This document shows, piece by piece, positions 52,013-61,499 of a stretch of DNA of 64,000 nt (positions within the stretch are counted from its first letter, which is position 1; every line of letters starts with the position of its first letter). The stretch is taken from the NCBI GenBank assembly GCA_965235095.1, contig OZ249405.1, one strand, 5' to 3'. The notes below the pieces were generated by a model. It had not been told where the DNA came from. It saw nothing but the letters and a program-made list of their open reading frames with translations, and searched no databases. The stretch is from Fontibacterium abundans (GTDB lineage: Bacteria > Pseudomonadota > Alphaproteobacteria > Pelagibacterales > Pelagibacteraceae). The translations under genes and the position numbers were made by a program.

Positions 52013-52339
52013 ATGTTTAAAAATTTAGAACAGCTTACAAAAAAGATAAAGAAACAAAAGAATAAAAATCCAAACATTTCATATACGGCAAGTCTTTTTA
52101 AGAAAGGAAAGAATTTTTGTATAAAAAAATTTATGGAAGAAGCAAGAGAACTTGCGGCTTCATCTAAATATTCTAATAAAAAAAATATAATTCACGAAGC
52201 TTCAGATCTATTATATCATTTCTTAGTTCTTCTTGAGTTTAAGAAAATTTCAATAACTTCAATTATGAAAGAGTTAAAGAGAAGACAAAAAATTTCAGGA
52301 ATTCAAGAGAAGAAGAGTAGAAAAAAAAATGTACGATAA
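52013..52339 (+). CDS. hisE: Phosphoribosyl-ATP pyrophosphatase
   Basis: MazG-like helical pyrophosphatase of histidine biosynthesis, 108 residues, with SYTASLFKKG, KKFMEEARELAAS and HEASDLLYHFLVLLE that provide the metal-binding Glu/Asp residues. Separate from hisI, which is not in the window. Its C-terminal codons overlap the HIT gene by 11 bases. Confidence 0.92.
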   Translation: MFKNLEQLTKKIKKQKNKNPNISYTASLFKKGKNFCIKKFMEEARELAASSKYSNKKNIIHEASDLLYHFLVLLEFKKISITSIMKELKRRQKISGIQEKKSRKKNVR

Positions 52340-52685
52340 AAATAATATATTTGCTAAAATTTTAAGAGGAGAAATTCCCTGTGATAAAATTTATGAAGAT
52401 AAGTTTTCCCTTGCGTTTAAAGATATTAATCCCCAAGCAAAAGTTCATGTTTTGGTAATCCCAAAAGGCGAGTATGTGGACATGAATGATTTTGCAGTTA
52501 ATGCTAAAAGTGATGAAATTGAAGGTTTAATTAGAGCTTTGGGAAAAGTTGCTAGTATTCTAGGAGTGTCTACTTCTGGTTATAGATATTTAGGCAATAA
52601 CGGCAGAGACGGTGGCCAAGAAGTTCCTCACCTACATTTTCATATCTTTGGTGGAGAAAAATTAGGAAGAATGATCCATAAATAA
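52329..52685 (+). CDS. HIT-family nucleotide hydrolase (HinT-like)
   Basis: Purine nucleoside phosphoramidase-type HIT protein of 118 residues. NIFAKILRGEIPCDKIYED at the N-terminus, DINPQAKVHVLVIPK in the middle and the histidine triad VPHLHFHIFGG at the C-terminus. In alphaproteobacteria a HIT gene commonly follows hisE. One base separates it from the acetyltransferase. Confidence 0.94.
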   Translation: MYDKNNIFAKILRGEIPCDKIYEDKFSLAFKDINPQAKVHVLVIPKGEYVDMNDFAVNAKSDEIEGLIRALGKVASILGVSTSGYRYLGNNGRDGGQEVPHLHFHIFGGEKLGRMIHK

Positions 52686-52686
52686 A

Positions 52687-53205
52687 ATGGAAAGATCCAT
52701 AGATAGGTTTTATCTACATCTTATTTCAAGGAACGATTTAATCCCATCAACTTGTAAAGAAAAAAATCTAGAAGTTATTCTAGAAAAAGAACCAACAGTA
52801 GATTTTTGTAAATTTCTTTATAAAGAAGTAGGAAGAGATTTTTTTTGGAGAGACAGACTCAAGTGGAGCGATCAAGATTGGTTGGATTATATCAGTAATG
52901 ACTTTTTTAAATTATATATTTTAAAACAAAAAAATGAATTAGCTGGATATTATGAGTTACTTTATGATCCAAAAATTCCATCGATGGAAATTCCTTATTT
53001 TGGAATATTTAAAGAATTTTTTGGTAAAGGAATTGGCGGGCATTTATTAACTGATGCAATTTTAACTTCTTTTAATCAGAAGATTAACAAAGTGTGGGTT
53101 CATACGTGTACACTGGATCATCCTAATGCCTTAAAAAATTATCTTGCAAGAGGGATGTTAATTTTTAAAACAGAAAAGATATTTTTTAATCCAGAAAATT
53201 TATAA
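52687..53205 (+). CDS. GNAT-family N-acetyltransferase
   Basis: GNAT acetyltransferase of 172 residues; substrate unknown. The acetyl-CoA loop is PYFGIFKEFFGKGIGGHLLT (around residue 99-118, R/QxxGxG/A motif as FGKGIGG), followed by VWVHTCTLDHPNALKNYLARG. One base after the HIT gene; convergent with lolA across four bases. Confidence 0.87.
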   Translation: MERSIDRFYLHLISRNDLIPSTCKEKNLEVILEKEPTVDFCKFLYKEVGRDFFWRDRLKWSDQDWLDYISNDFFKLYILKQKNELAGYYELLYDPKIPSMEIPYFGIFKEFFGKGIGGHLLTDAILTSFNQKINKVWVHTCTLDHPNALKNYLARGMLIFKTEKIFFNPENL

Positions 53206-53209
53206 ATTT

Positions 53210-53761
53210 TTATTTTGGGATTTCAAATTTTTCGTTTGTATTAATATTTATTGAAATATTCTTCATTAAGAATTCCAGACTAGATTTATCATAATTTTTT
53301 ATTTTCCACCCAACAATATTCATTTCTTTAGAGTTAAAATAGATCTCAATACTTTCTTGAGAATTTAGATCAATAATTGCAATTATATTTTTATCTATTT
53401 TGTCGAATTTTTCTACTTTTGATAATTTTTCGATAATACTTTCTTTGTCTAACATAACGCCCAAAGGAGTATCTTTGATATTATAGTTATAATTCTTATT
53501 TTCTCTTCTGTTTATTAGGAATAAATAATCATCATTTACAATAATCTCTTTGTCTTCTTCTTCGTATAAACAGCGCATTTTTTTTGGGTAAACAATGAGA
53601 CAATTGCCGTTTTCTACTATGTCATTTGTGTTTTGCGTGAAATTGAATTTAATAGAATTTATTTTTTTTAAATTTTCAATTATTTTATCCTTTTCTGATG
53701 CTTTCGCATTAACGCAGAAAGAAATTAACATTGTTAAAACAATGTATAAAAATTTCTTCAT
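53210..53761 (-). CDS. Outer-membrane lipoprotein carrier LolA-like protein
   Basis: Periplasmic protein of 183 residues with a signal peptide (about 1-22, FLYIVLTMLISFCVNAKA). The half-barrel pattern, with SIKFNFTQNTNDI near residue 35-47 and a long IxVNDDYLFLINRRE-type strand (read IIVNDDYLFLINRRE), fits LolA. Position directly after ftsK, the standard place for lolA, supports this. No lolB in the window. Confidence 0.75.
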   Translation of the reverse strand: MKKFLYIVLTMLISFCVNAKASEKDKIIENLKKINSIKFNFTQNTNDIVENGNCLIVYPKKMRCLYEEEDKEIIVNDDYLFLINRRENKNYNYNIKDTPLGVMLDKESIIEKLSKVEKFDKIDKNIIAIIDLNSQESIEIYFNSKEMNIVGWKIKNYDKSSLEFLMKNISININTNEKFEIPK

Positions 53762-53766
53762 TTATT

Positions 53767-55887
53767 TTAATAGATTTCTCTTTTACCTACGTGATTTGCT
53801 GGGCTAATTATTTTTTCTTCTTCCATTTGATCAATAATTCTGGCCGCTCTGTTGTAACCAATTCCAAGTTTCCTTTGTAAAAAACTAGTCGATGCTTTGC
53901 CTTCAGTTTTAATTATTTCAACTGCTTTATTATATAATTCATCTTTTCCTTCTGAGTTTAAAACCACTTCATCATTTTCTTGTTCTTCAATCCTAGTTAC
54001 TTCTTCAATGTAAGTTGGTGAGCCCTGAAGCCTTAAGAATGTTGAAATTCTTTCTATTTCTTTTTCAGAAACGTAAGGACCGTGAATTCTTATTATTCTG
54101 CTTGCTGAAGACATAAAAAGCATGTCGCCATTACCAAGTAATAATTCAGCTCCCTGCTCTCCTAATATAGTTCTGCTGTCTATTTTTGATGTTACTTGAA
54201 ATGATATTCTTGTTGGAAAATTAGCTTTAATTGTGCCTGTTATAACATCAACGCTTGGTCTTTGTGTTGCCATAACTATATGAATTCCAGCAGCTCTAGC
54301 CATTTGCGCAAGCCTTTGTATGTAGTTTTCAATTTCTTTACCTGCAATCATCATTAAGTCCGCCATTTCATCAACTATGACAACAATGTAAGGCATTTTT
54401 TTCTTGCTCTCAGAAGATGCTTTATCGTTAAATCCTGAAATATTTCTCACTCCAATTTCAGTCATTTCTCGATATCTTTTTTCCATTTCTTTAACGACCC
54501 ACTTTAGAGCTGTTGTTGCTTTTTTAGGCTCAGTAATAACAGGAGTTAAAAGATGTGGAATTCCTTGATAGATAGAAAGTTCCAACATTTTTGGATCAAT
54601 CATAATAAGTTTACAATCTTCAGGTTTGTGCCTGTAAAGAATTGATAGAATTAAAGTATTAATGCAGACTGATTTTCCAGATCCTGTAGTTCCGGCAATT
54701 AAAAGATGCGGCATTGAAACTAAATCCCCAACAATCGGAAATCCTGAAATACTTTTTCCAAGTGTTATTGGAATTTTAATGTCTTTATTATTAAATTCTT
54801 TACTAGAAATTATTTCTTTTAACGCAACATTCTCTCTTACTTTGTTTGGTATTTCTATTCCTATGGTACTTTTGCCAGGAACAGTCGCCACCCTTGTTGA
54901 TATAGAGCTTGTGTTGCGGGCAATGTCTTCAGAAAGATTAATAATTTTCGATGTTTTAATTCCTGCCGTTGGCTCAAATTCATATAAAGTTACAACAGGT
55001 CCGGCGCTTACCCTTTTTATTTCACCTGAGATACTAAAATCTAAAAGAACATTCTCGAGAAATTTTGATTGAGTTTTATAACTTTCCTCATCTAATTGAT
55101 TTTCTATTTTTACTGGATCATCAAGTAATTTTATAGGAGGTATTTTAAAGCTTGTAGATCTTTCAGTCTTTGTACTTTCCAAAGGAAGTTGTTGTTGAGG
55201 AGAAATTTCTTGTATTGAGATTTCTTCTTGAATTTTTTGGGTGATATTTTCTTGTACAGGCACATTAATAGCAATTTCTTCAGTATTTTTTTTTTTAACG
55301 TATATTTTAAAGATTAATTTTGGAAAAAAACTTAATAAATTTCCTATGGTTATAAAAACAATTTTCCATTCTTGAATATTTAATCCTGCACTGAAATAAA
55401 AACATATTAGAGATATTGATAAAAAAATAACCGAAAGATAAGCTCCAAATGAATTATTTTTTATATTCAATTTTTCAGAAATAAAATTAGCAACAAAACC
55501 ACCAAAGCCATTATCAGGAAGCCAAAAACTTTGATCAATATTAATTGAAAAGAATAAAGCTCCAAAAATTATCGATAAAATTAAGAATAATAGTTTTATA
55601 AAGAAATTCTCAATTTTTTTTCTAATTATTAAATATCCGCCCCAGATGATTAAGTTAAGAAATATTAAAAAAGCTAAAATACCAAAAGCTTGTAGAAAAA
55701 AATCAGAAAGATAATAAAAAAAGGAAAAGAATTTATTATGAATATTTTTTTCTGAGGGAAATACATAACTTATGCTGTTTGCTGAGTATGTTGTTAAGGA
55801 GATAAAGTACGCAAGACCAGAAAAAATAGTTACTACGCCAGAAAGCTCAATTAATTTTACTTTAATAAATGTTATTATTTTTTCCAT
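53767..55887 (-). CDS. ftsK: DNA translocase FtsK
   Basis: Septal DNA pump that resolves and segregates the terminus. N-terminal part with four to five membrane helices, a short low-complexity Gln/Glu-rich linker (about 215-255), then the motor with Walker A GTTGSGKSVCIN near residue 398 and Walker B YIVVIVDEMADLM, and a C-terminal winged-helix gamma domain (STSFLQRKLGIGYNRAARII) that reads KOPS. At 706 residues it is a short FtsK because of the reduced linker. Five bases separate it from lolA. Confidence 0.95.
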   Translation of the reverse strand: MEKIITFIKVKLIELSGVVTIFSGLAYFISLTTYSANSISYVFPSEKNIHNKFFSFFYYLSDFFLQAFGILAFLIFLNLIIWGGYLIIRKKIENFFIKLLFLILSIIFGALFFSINIDQSFWLPDNGFGGFVANFISEKLNIKNNSFGAYLSVIFLSISLICFYFSAGLNIQEWKIVFITIGNLLSFFPKLIFKIYVKKKNTEEIAINVPVQENITQKIQEEISIQEISPQQQLPLESTKTERSTSFKIPPIKLLDDPVKIENQLDEESYKTQSKFLENVLLDFSISGEIKRVSAGPVVTLYEFEPTAGIKTSKIINLSEDIARNTSSISTRVATVPGKSTIGIEIPNKVRENVALKEIISSKEFNNKDIKIPITLGKSISGFPIVGDLVSMPHLLIAGTTGSGKSVCINTLILSILYRHKPEDCKLIMIDPKMLELSIYQGIPHLLTPVITEPKKATTALKWVVKEMEKRYREMTEIGVRNISGFNDKASSESKKKMPYIVVIVDEMADLMMIAGKEIENYIQRLAQMARAAGIHIVMATQRPSVDVITGTIKANFPTRISFQVTSKIDSRTILGEQGAELLLGNGDMLFMSSASRIIRIHGPYVSEKEIERISTFLRLQGSPTYIEEVTRIEEQENDEVVLNSEGKDELYNKAVEIIKTEGKASTSFLQRKLGIGYNRAARIIDQMEEEKIISPANHVGKREIY

Positions 55888-55965
55888 GTTTTGCTTAGCG
55901 AATCACAATTAAAACCTTTGTATCATTAATATTCAGTTGATAGAATTCCAAAGCAAAAGACAATC

Positions 55966-57141
55966 ATGCCTAACTCTCAAAAAATTTGTATTATTGGTTC
56001 GGGTCTAACAGCTTTAACCATTGCCTATCTGCTATCAAAATTTAATTTACAAATCGATATAGTTGAACAAGACCTTAAAAAAAAAAAAATTAAGCCAACT
56101 AAGTTAGCATTAAGCAAACATTCATTTGATCAATTATGTTCTTACGGACTAAAAGATATTAAAAAAAAATCTAATGTTGTTAAGAATATTTATTTACATG
56201 ACTCTTATTCATCCATTAGCTTAAAACAAGATCTTCATTTTTCAGCATCTAACAAAAAAGAAGCTTTAGCTTATATTATTGATGGCAATATTTTATTTTC
56301 AGATATTAGTAAAAAAATAAAAAGTTTTAAAAATATTAACTTTGTAAAGAAAGAAATATCATCAATTAATGATAATAAATTTTACAAAGAAATTATCTTT
56401 AAAGATTTAACAAAAGAAAATTATAACCTTGTAATTTTCGCTTCTGCTAATAATCTTTTTTTATTATCAAAATTTAAATTAAGAAAAGTTATAGATAAGT
56501 CATATAACGAAGACGCATATGTTTTTAATCTACATCATAAAAAAATTATAAATAATTCTGCAAGGCAATTTTTTTTAAAAGATGGACCATTAGCTTTTCT
56601 TCCAGTTTCAAGAACAGAAACTTCTGTAATTTGGTCTATTAAAAATAATTCAATTAATAAAAAATACGTATCAAGCAAGAAGGATTTATCTAAATTTTTT
56701 AATACTCATTTCAAAGAATTATTTAATGAAATAATCTCTATCTCTGAGATTAATAAGTTTAATTTAAATTATACTTTTAATGAGTTAAAAGATTCCAAGA
56801 GAACCTTATTGTTTGGCGACATAGCCAATAAAATTCATCCCATTGCTGGTCAGGGTTGGAATATGACTTTAAGAAACATATTTTCTCTAATTAAAGTTTT
56901 TAAATATTCTGAAAATTTAGGTATGGAGATTGGCAATGATATTTTTATTAAAAAATATTTAGATGAGACAAGTTTAAACAATCTTACGTTTGCAACATTG
57001 ATTGATGGGATTAGAAAAATATTTGATGTTAAGATCGATAGTTATGTTGCCATAAGAAAGAATACACTTTCTAATATTGATAAAAATTCTTTTATTAAAA
57101 AGAATTTTGTAAATATTGCTAATAAAGGTTTATTTATTTAA
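55966..57141 (+). CDS. UbiH/UbiF-family FAD monooxygenase
   Basis: Flavoprotein hydroxylase of 391 residues, probably in ubiquinone ring hydroxylation. FAD fingerprint ICIIGSGLTALTIAYLLSK at residues 7-25, and the second FAD motif FGDIANKIHPIAGQGWNM near residue 285-302. Sequence is divergent and lysine/asparagine rich, so the hydroxylation position (UbiF, UbiH or UbiI) cannot be told. Divergent from ftsK across 78 bp; overlaps ogt convergently by 12 bases. Confidence 0.82.
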   Translation: MPNSQKICIIGSGLTALTIAYLLSKFNLQIDIVEQDLKKKKIKPTKLALSKHSFDQLCSYGLKDIKKKSNVVKNIYLHDSYSSISLKQDLHFSASNKKEALAYIIDGNILFSDISKKIKSFKNINFVKKEISSINDNKFYKEIIFKDLTKENYNLVIFASANNLFLLSKFKLRKVIDKSYNEDAYVFNLHHKKIINNSARQFFLKDGPLAFLPVSRTETSVIWSIKNNSINKKYVSSKKDLSKFFNTHFKELFNEIISISEINKFNLNYTFNELKDSKRTLLFGDIANKIHPIAGQGWNMTLRNIFSLIKVFKYSENLGMEIGNDIFIKKYLDETSLNNLTFATLIDGIRKIFDVKIDSYVAIRKNTLSNIDKNSFIKKNFVNIANKGLFI

Positions 57142-57585
57142 TTTCTCGAATTTAAGTATTTTATTTTTCAAGTTAAGCCCACCCTTTGCTGAAAAACCAC
57201 CTAATAAACCATCACATCTAATCACTCTATGACAAGGAATAAAAAGTAATAATCTGTTTTGGCCGCAAATTCTCCCGACATGCCTTGGATGTATTTTAGT
57301 TTTTTTAGAAATGAGATTATAAGAGACAGTTTTTCCATAGCCTATTTTTTTTATTTCATTCCAAACTTTTAACTGAGTTTCTGTTCCAACAGTTTTTGAT
57401 TTAAAAGTAAATTTTTTTATTTTTTTATCTAAAAATTGTTTTATCTCTTTTTTAGCTTTTAATAATTCTGAGCTTTTTTTTTGTTTGGTTATTTTTCTGA
57501 AACTAATATCAGTAATGTAACCTTCACTTTCTTTAACAGTGATAATCCCTAGTTTTGTTTTAAAAGATAATTGGAAAGTTGACAT
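57130..57585 (-). CDS. ogt: Methylated-DNA--protein-cysteine methyltransferase
   Basis: Suicide repair protein for O6-methylguanine. 151 residues; the acceptor Cys118 lies in FIPCHRVIRCDGLLGGFS, preceded by HPRHVGRICGQNR, the DNA-binding helix with the arginine finger. No AraC-like Ada domain, so stand-alone Ogt type. Divergent from mnmE by 31 bp. Confidence 0.92.
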   Translation of the reverse strand: MSTFQLSFKTKLGIITVKESEGYITDISFRKITKQKKSSELLKAKKEIKQFLDKKIKKFTFKSKTVGTETQLKVWNEIKKIGYGKTVSYNLISKKTKIHPRHVGRICGQNRLLLFIPCHRVIRCDGLLGGFSAKGGLNLKNKILKFEKLNK

Positions 57586-57616
57586 TTATATTAAAACTAA
57601 ATCATATCGTTTTTTT

Positions 57617-58942
57617 ATGTCAATATTCGCATTAGCTACAGCGTCAGGAACTTCTGGTTTGGCAGTTATAAGAGTCTCCGGAAAAGAGGCTTTTAAAGTA
57701 GCTAAAACTTTAACTAAATCCAAAAAAATTAAACCAAGAATAGCTAATTTTTCTTCATTTTATGACAATAAAAATCAGATTATTGATAAGGGAATTTTTA
57801 TATTTTTTCCAAAACCCAATAGCTACACAGGAGATGACGTCGTTGAATTTCATGTCCATGGGAGCAATGCTGTTATTAAATATTTTTTAAAAATCTTATC
57901 CACGTTTAAGAACTGTAGATTAGCTAAACCAGGCGAGTTTACTAAAACTGCTCTTCTTAATAAAAAAATAAACTTGTTACAAGCAGAGAGCTTAATTGAT
58001 TTGATAAATTCAGAAACAGAACTTCAAAGAACTCAGGCTTTAAAAGTAATGAATGACGATACAACAAAAATTTATAATAACTTAAGAGATGAAATGATCA
58101 AAATACTCTCTGATTATGAGGCGGTTATTGATTTTTCCGACGATGAAGTAGGTGATAATGTCTTTTCAAATAATAGGGGTAAGTTATTGAAAATAAATGA
58201 TAAAATTAAAGAAATTATACGAAAAGGTGAGAATTCAGAGAAAATTAGAGAAGGATTTAAGGTTTCAATCGTAGGACCAACTAATTCAGGCAAGTCCTCA
58301 CTAATTAATTGTTTAGCTAATAGGCAGGTGTCTATTGTTTCTAATATCCCAGGCACAACTAGAGATCTTATTGAGACAAGTATTTTGTTAAATGGAAAAC
58401 TAGTAAGATTTTTTGATACCGCTGGTTTTAGAAATTCAAAAAATATTATTGAGAAGAAAGGAATTTCATTAACAAAAAGTAATTTAAAAGACTCGGATTT
58501 AAAATTAATTATTTTTGATCATACAAAAATTATCGATAAAAAAATTTTAAAACTATTTGATGAAAAATCAATTTTAGTTCTTAATAAAATTGATATTAAA
58601 AAATCAAAGAAATTTTTAGAAGATAAAATTTACAAACCAATTAGAATTTCAGCAAAAAAAAATATAGGCGTCTCGAAACTTATTAAAACAATATCAAAAA
58701 AAATTGACGATCATTTCAAAGTTAATGAAGATAATATTATTTCAAGGCAAAGGCATGTAAAAAGCCTTGAAAATACTGTCTTTTTTATCAATAGATGTCT
58801 TAATAAAAAATCTATTAATCAGATCGATTTAGCAGCGGAAGATTTAAGATTAGCTGTTAGAAATCTTGGAGAAATAGTTGGATACGTTAATGTTGAAGAA
58901 TTATTAGATAGAATCTTTAAAGATTTTTGTATCGGAAAATAG
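57617..58942 (+). CDS. mnmE: tRNA modification GTPase MnmE
   Basis: With MnmG installs the 5-carboxymethylaminomethyl group on wobble uridine. N-terminal tetrahydrofolate domain (SIFALATASGTSGLAVIRVSG), helical domain, G domain with P-loop GPTNSGKSSLIN and DTAGFR, and the C-terminal FCIGK whose Cys is family-conserved. 441 residues from the ATG at 57617; an upstream frame extension to 57539 overlaps ogt and is rejected. Confidence 0.95.
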   Translation: MSIFALATASGTSGLAVIRVSGKEAFKVAKTLTKSKKIKPRIANFSSFYDNKNQIIDKGIFIFFPKPNSYTGDDVVEFHVHGSNAVIKYFLKILSTFKNCRLAKPGEFTKTALLNKKINLLQAESLIDLINSETELQRTQALKVMNDDTTKIYNNLRDEMIKILSDYEAVIDFSDDEVGDNVFSNNRGKLLKINDKIKEIIRKGENSEKIREGFKVSIVGPTNSGKSSLINCLANRQVSIVSNIPGTTRDLIETSILLNGKLVRFFDTAGFRNSKNIIEKKGISLTKSNLKDSDLKLIIFDHTKIIDKKILKLFDEKSILVLNKIDIKKSKKFLEDKIYKPIRISAKKNIGVSKLIKTISKKIDDHFKVNEDNIISRQRHVKSLENTVFFINRCLNKKSINQIDLAAEDLRLAVRNLGEIVGYVNVEELLDRIFKDFCIGK

Positions 58943-58989
58943 CATAAAAATACCTTATCTTTTGAGTTAATGGGATATATAAACCCCAT

Positions 58990-60858
58990 ATGAATTTAGA
59001 GAAAAATTTTGATATAATTGTAATTGGAGCTGGGCATGCAGGCTGCGAAGCCGCTGCTGCTGCAGCAAGATCAGGTGTTAATACTGCTCTTATTACAAAT
59101 TCACTCGCTACAATTGGTGAAATGTCATGCAACCCCGCAATAGGTGGATTAGGCAAAGGTCACTTAGTCAGAGAAATTGATGCATTAGATGGGATCATGG
59201 GAATTATTGCTGATCAATCGGGAATACAATTTAGATTATTAAATAGTAGCAGAGGTCATGCTGTGAGAGGACCAAGAACGCAATCAGACAGAGAACTTTA
59301 TAAAAAATACATGCAAAAATTACTATTAAGCTACTGTAATTTAAGCCTTTTTTATGATCCTGTAACAAAGTTTGAATTTAGCAAAAATAAAATTATTTCA
59401 ATTGAAACTAAGTCTGGAAATTCATTTACAGCAAAAAAATTTATTTTAACAACGGGCACTTTCTTAAATGGCCTTATTCACATTGGTGATGAAAAGATTT
59501 CAGCAGGAAGAATAGATGAAAAACCAACCTTAGGATTAAGTGAGCAGTTAAAAAAATTAAATTTTAAAATTGGTAGATTGAAGACTGGCACTCCACCTAG
59601 ACTTGATGGAACAACAATTAATTATGATGAGCTTGAAATGCAAGACGCTGATGATAACCCTTTTTTCTTCTCTTATTTAACTAAAAAAATTAACGCAAAA
59701 CAAATTTCTTGTGGGATGACTTATACTAATGACAAGGTTCATAAAATTATTGAAAAAAATTTAAAGCGTAGCGCAATGTATTCTGGATCGATTAAAAGTA
59801 TCGGCCCTAGATACTGCCCTTCTATAGAAGATAAGATCGTAAAATTTAAAGATAAGCAACGTCATCAAATTTTTTTAGAACCTGAGAGTCTTACAACGAA
59901 CATAGTGTATCCAAATGGCATATCAACCTCTCTTCCAAAAGAAATCCAACAAGAAATATTATTTAAAATCAATGGTTTAGAGAACGTTCGCATGATAAGA
60001 CCTGGATACGCAATTGAGTATGATTATGTGTTTCCAACTGAGTTAGATTTTACTCTTAAAACAAAAAAAATAGAAAATTTGTATCTTGCAGGTCAAATAA
60101 ATGGAACAACAGGATACGAAGAGGCAGCCGCACAAGGAATAGTGGCAGGTCTTAATGCTGCTCAGTCGGTTAAAAATTTAGAACCATTAAAATTTGAGAG
60201 ATCTCAGTCTTACATCGGAGTTATGATTGATGATTTGATTACTAAAGGAGTGAGTGAGCCTTACAGAATGTTTACCTCTAGAGCAGAATATAGATTAACA
60301 CTAAGAGCTGACAATGCTGATTTAAGATTAACTCCTTTAGCTATTAAACATAATTTTATATCTGAAATTAGAAAGTCTAAATTTATCAACAAAATCAATG
60401 ACTTAAGTGATTTTAAAACTATATTATCCAATAAGATCGTATCACCTACTGTTTTAAAAAAAAATGGAATTAAAATCTCTCAAGACGGAAGAAAAAAATC
60501 ACTATTGCAGATTTTGAAATTTAAAGATGTGACTTTAGAAAAAATTAGATCTATGTTTTCAGATATACCAAAGTATGATGATGAAATTGAGAACTTAATA
60601 AAAACAGAGTCTCACTATAGTGGGTATATAGAACAGCAAAAAAGAGACATAAGTATATTTGAAAAAGATGAAAACCTCATAATACCGAAAAACATTAATT
60701 ATGACTTAATTTCTGGTCTTTCAAATGAGGTAAAAAGAAAATTGGATGACATAAAGCCATTAACTTTTGGCCAGGCACTTAGAATAGACGGAGTAACTCC
60801 TGCTGCAATTAACATATTGATGATTTATTGTAAAAATACTCTTAAAAAGGCATCTTAG
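58990..60858 (+). CDS. mnmG: tRNA uridine-5-carboxymethylaminomethyl modification enzyme MnmG
   Basis: FAD enzyme partner of MnmE (formerly gidA). FAD loop IVIGAGHAGCEAAAAAARSG at residues 10-29, then MSCNPAIGGLGKGHLVREIDALDG (in two parts near 45-68), the cysteine in RYCPSIEDKI and GTTGYEEAAAQG. 622 residues, full length. Next to mnmE (47 bp) and rsmG (3 bp), the typical origin-proximal order. Confidence 0.97.
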   Translation: MNLEKNFDIIVIGAGHAGCEAAAAAARSGVNTALITNSLATIGEMSCNPAIGGLGKGHLVREIDALDGIMGIIADQSGIQFRLLNSSRGHAVRGPRTQSDRELYKKYMQKLLLSYCNLSLFYDPVTKFEFSKNKIISIETKSGNSFTAKKFILTTGTFLNGLIHIGDEKISAGRIDEKPTLGLSEQLKKLNFKIGRLKTGTPPRLDGTTINYDELEMQDADDNPFFFSYLTKKINAKQISCGMTYTNDKVHKIIEKNLKRSAMYSGSIKSIGPRYCPSIEDKIVKFKDKQRHQIFLEPESLTTNIVYPNGISTSLPKEIQQEILFKINGLENVRMIRPGYAIEYDYVFPTELDFTLKTKKIENLYLAGQINGTTGYEEAAAQGIVAGLNAAQSVKNLEPLKFERSQSYIGVMIDDLITKGVSEPYRMFTSRAEYRLTLRADNADLRLTPLAIKHNFISEIRKSKFINKINDLSDFKTILSNKIVSPTVLKKNGIKISQDGRKKSLLQILKFKDVTLEKIRSMFSDIPKYDDEIENLIKTESHYSGYIEQQKRDISIFEKDENLIIPKNINYDLISGLSNEVKRKLDDIKPLTFGQALRIDGVTPAAINILMIYCKNTLKKAS

Positions 60859-60861
60859 AAT

Positions 60862-61491
60862 ATGGATAAAGATGTTGAGTTTTTTATTAAAAAATTCAAT
60901 GTTTCACGTGAAACAACAGAAAAATTAAATAAATATAAAGATTTTATATTAAGCAGTAATAAACTCCTAAATTTGATAGGAAAAACAACAGAAAATCAAA
61001 TATTTACAAGACATTTTGTAGATTCAGCTCAAATATATGATTTAATTGAAGATAAATCAGAAATTATTGATCTAGGCTCAGGAGCTGGATTCCCAGGAGT
61101 TGTATTAAAAATATTAATGGATAATAACAAAATTCCTGGAAATATTACATTAATTGAAAAAAGTCCAAAAAAATGTAAATTTTTACAAGATTTATCATAT
61201 AAATTGGGCTTAACTTTAAAGATAGTTAATTTGAAACTAGAAAATTTTAAGTTTAATAAAATTTCAACAATAGTTTCAAGGGCATTTAAGAAGACCGTTG
61301 ATACAATAGATATTCTTTTGAAAAATAATGATAAAATAAGAAATATCATATTAATTAAAGGCAAAACTTATCAACAAGAATTAGAAGAGGCAAAAAAAAA
61401 ATATACTTTTGATGTAGAAAAATTTAGAAGCATCACATCAGATGAATCTTATATTCTTAAAATTAGTAATATTAAACCTAATGCAACTTGA
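60862..61491 (+). CDS. rsmG: 16S rRNA m7G527 methyltransferase
   Basis: Methylates G527 of 16S rRNA (formerly gidB). SAM-binding motif IIDLGSGAGFPGVVLKIL near residues 67-84, then IEKSPKKCKFLQ and a SRAFKK motif. 209 residues. Its early codons, encoding NVSRETT, contain a perfect parS palindrome, a dual coding and centromere sequence known from other bacteria. Confidence 0.95.
   Translation: MDKDVEFFIKKFNVSRETTEKLNKYKDFILSSNKLLNLIGKTTENQIFTRHFVDSAQIYDLIEDKSEIIDLGSGAGFPGVVLKILMDNNKIPGNITLIEKSPKKCKFLQDLSYKLGLTLKIVNLKLENFKFNKISTIVSRAFKKTVDTIDILLKNNDKIRNIILIKGKTYQQELEEAKKKYTFDVEKFRSITSDESYILKISNIKPNAT
60900..60915. promoter_or_regulatory. parS: parS centromere site
   Basis: TGTTTCACGTGAAACA, a perfect 16-bp palindrome equal to the canonical ParB-binding parS sequence, inside rsmG about 600 bp before parA. 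No second copy of the full site was noticed in the window. Confidence 0.95.
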
Positions 61492-61499
61492 AGTTGTAA

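Noticed and set aside
54662..55072. 136-codon open frame on the plus strand
   Set aside because: Lies entirely opposite the strongly supported ftsK motor region; its sequence is the antisense of conserved motifs.
57539..57616. N-terminal extension of mnmE
   Set aside because: Overlaps the start of ogt and precedes the conserved first residues of MnmE.
61029..61364. 111-codon open frame on the minus strand
   Set aside because: Antisense to the conserved SAM-binding part of rsmG; no family recognised and no ribosome site.
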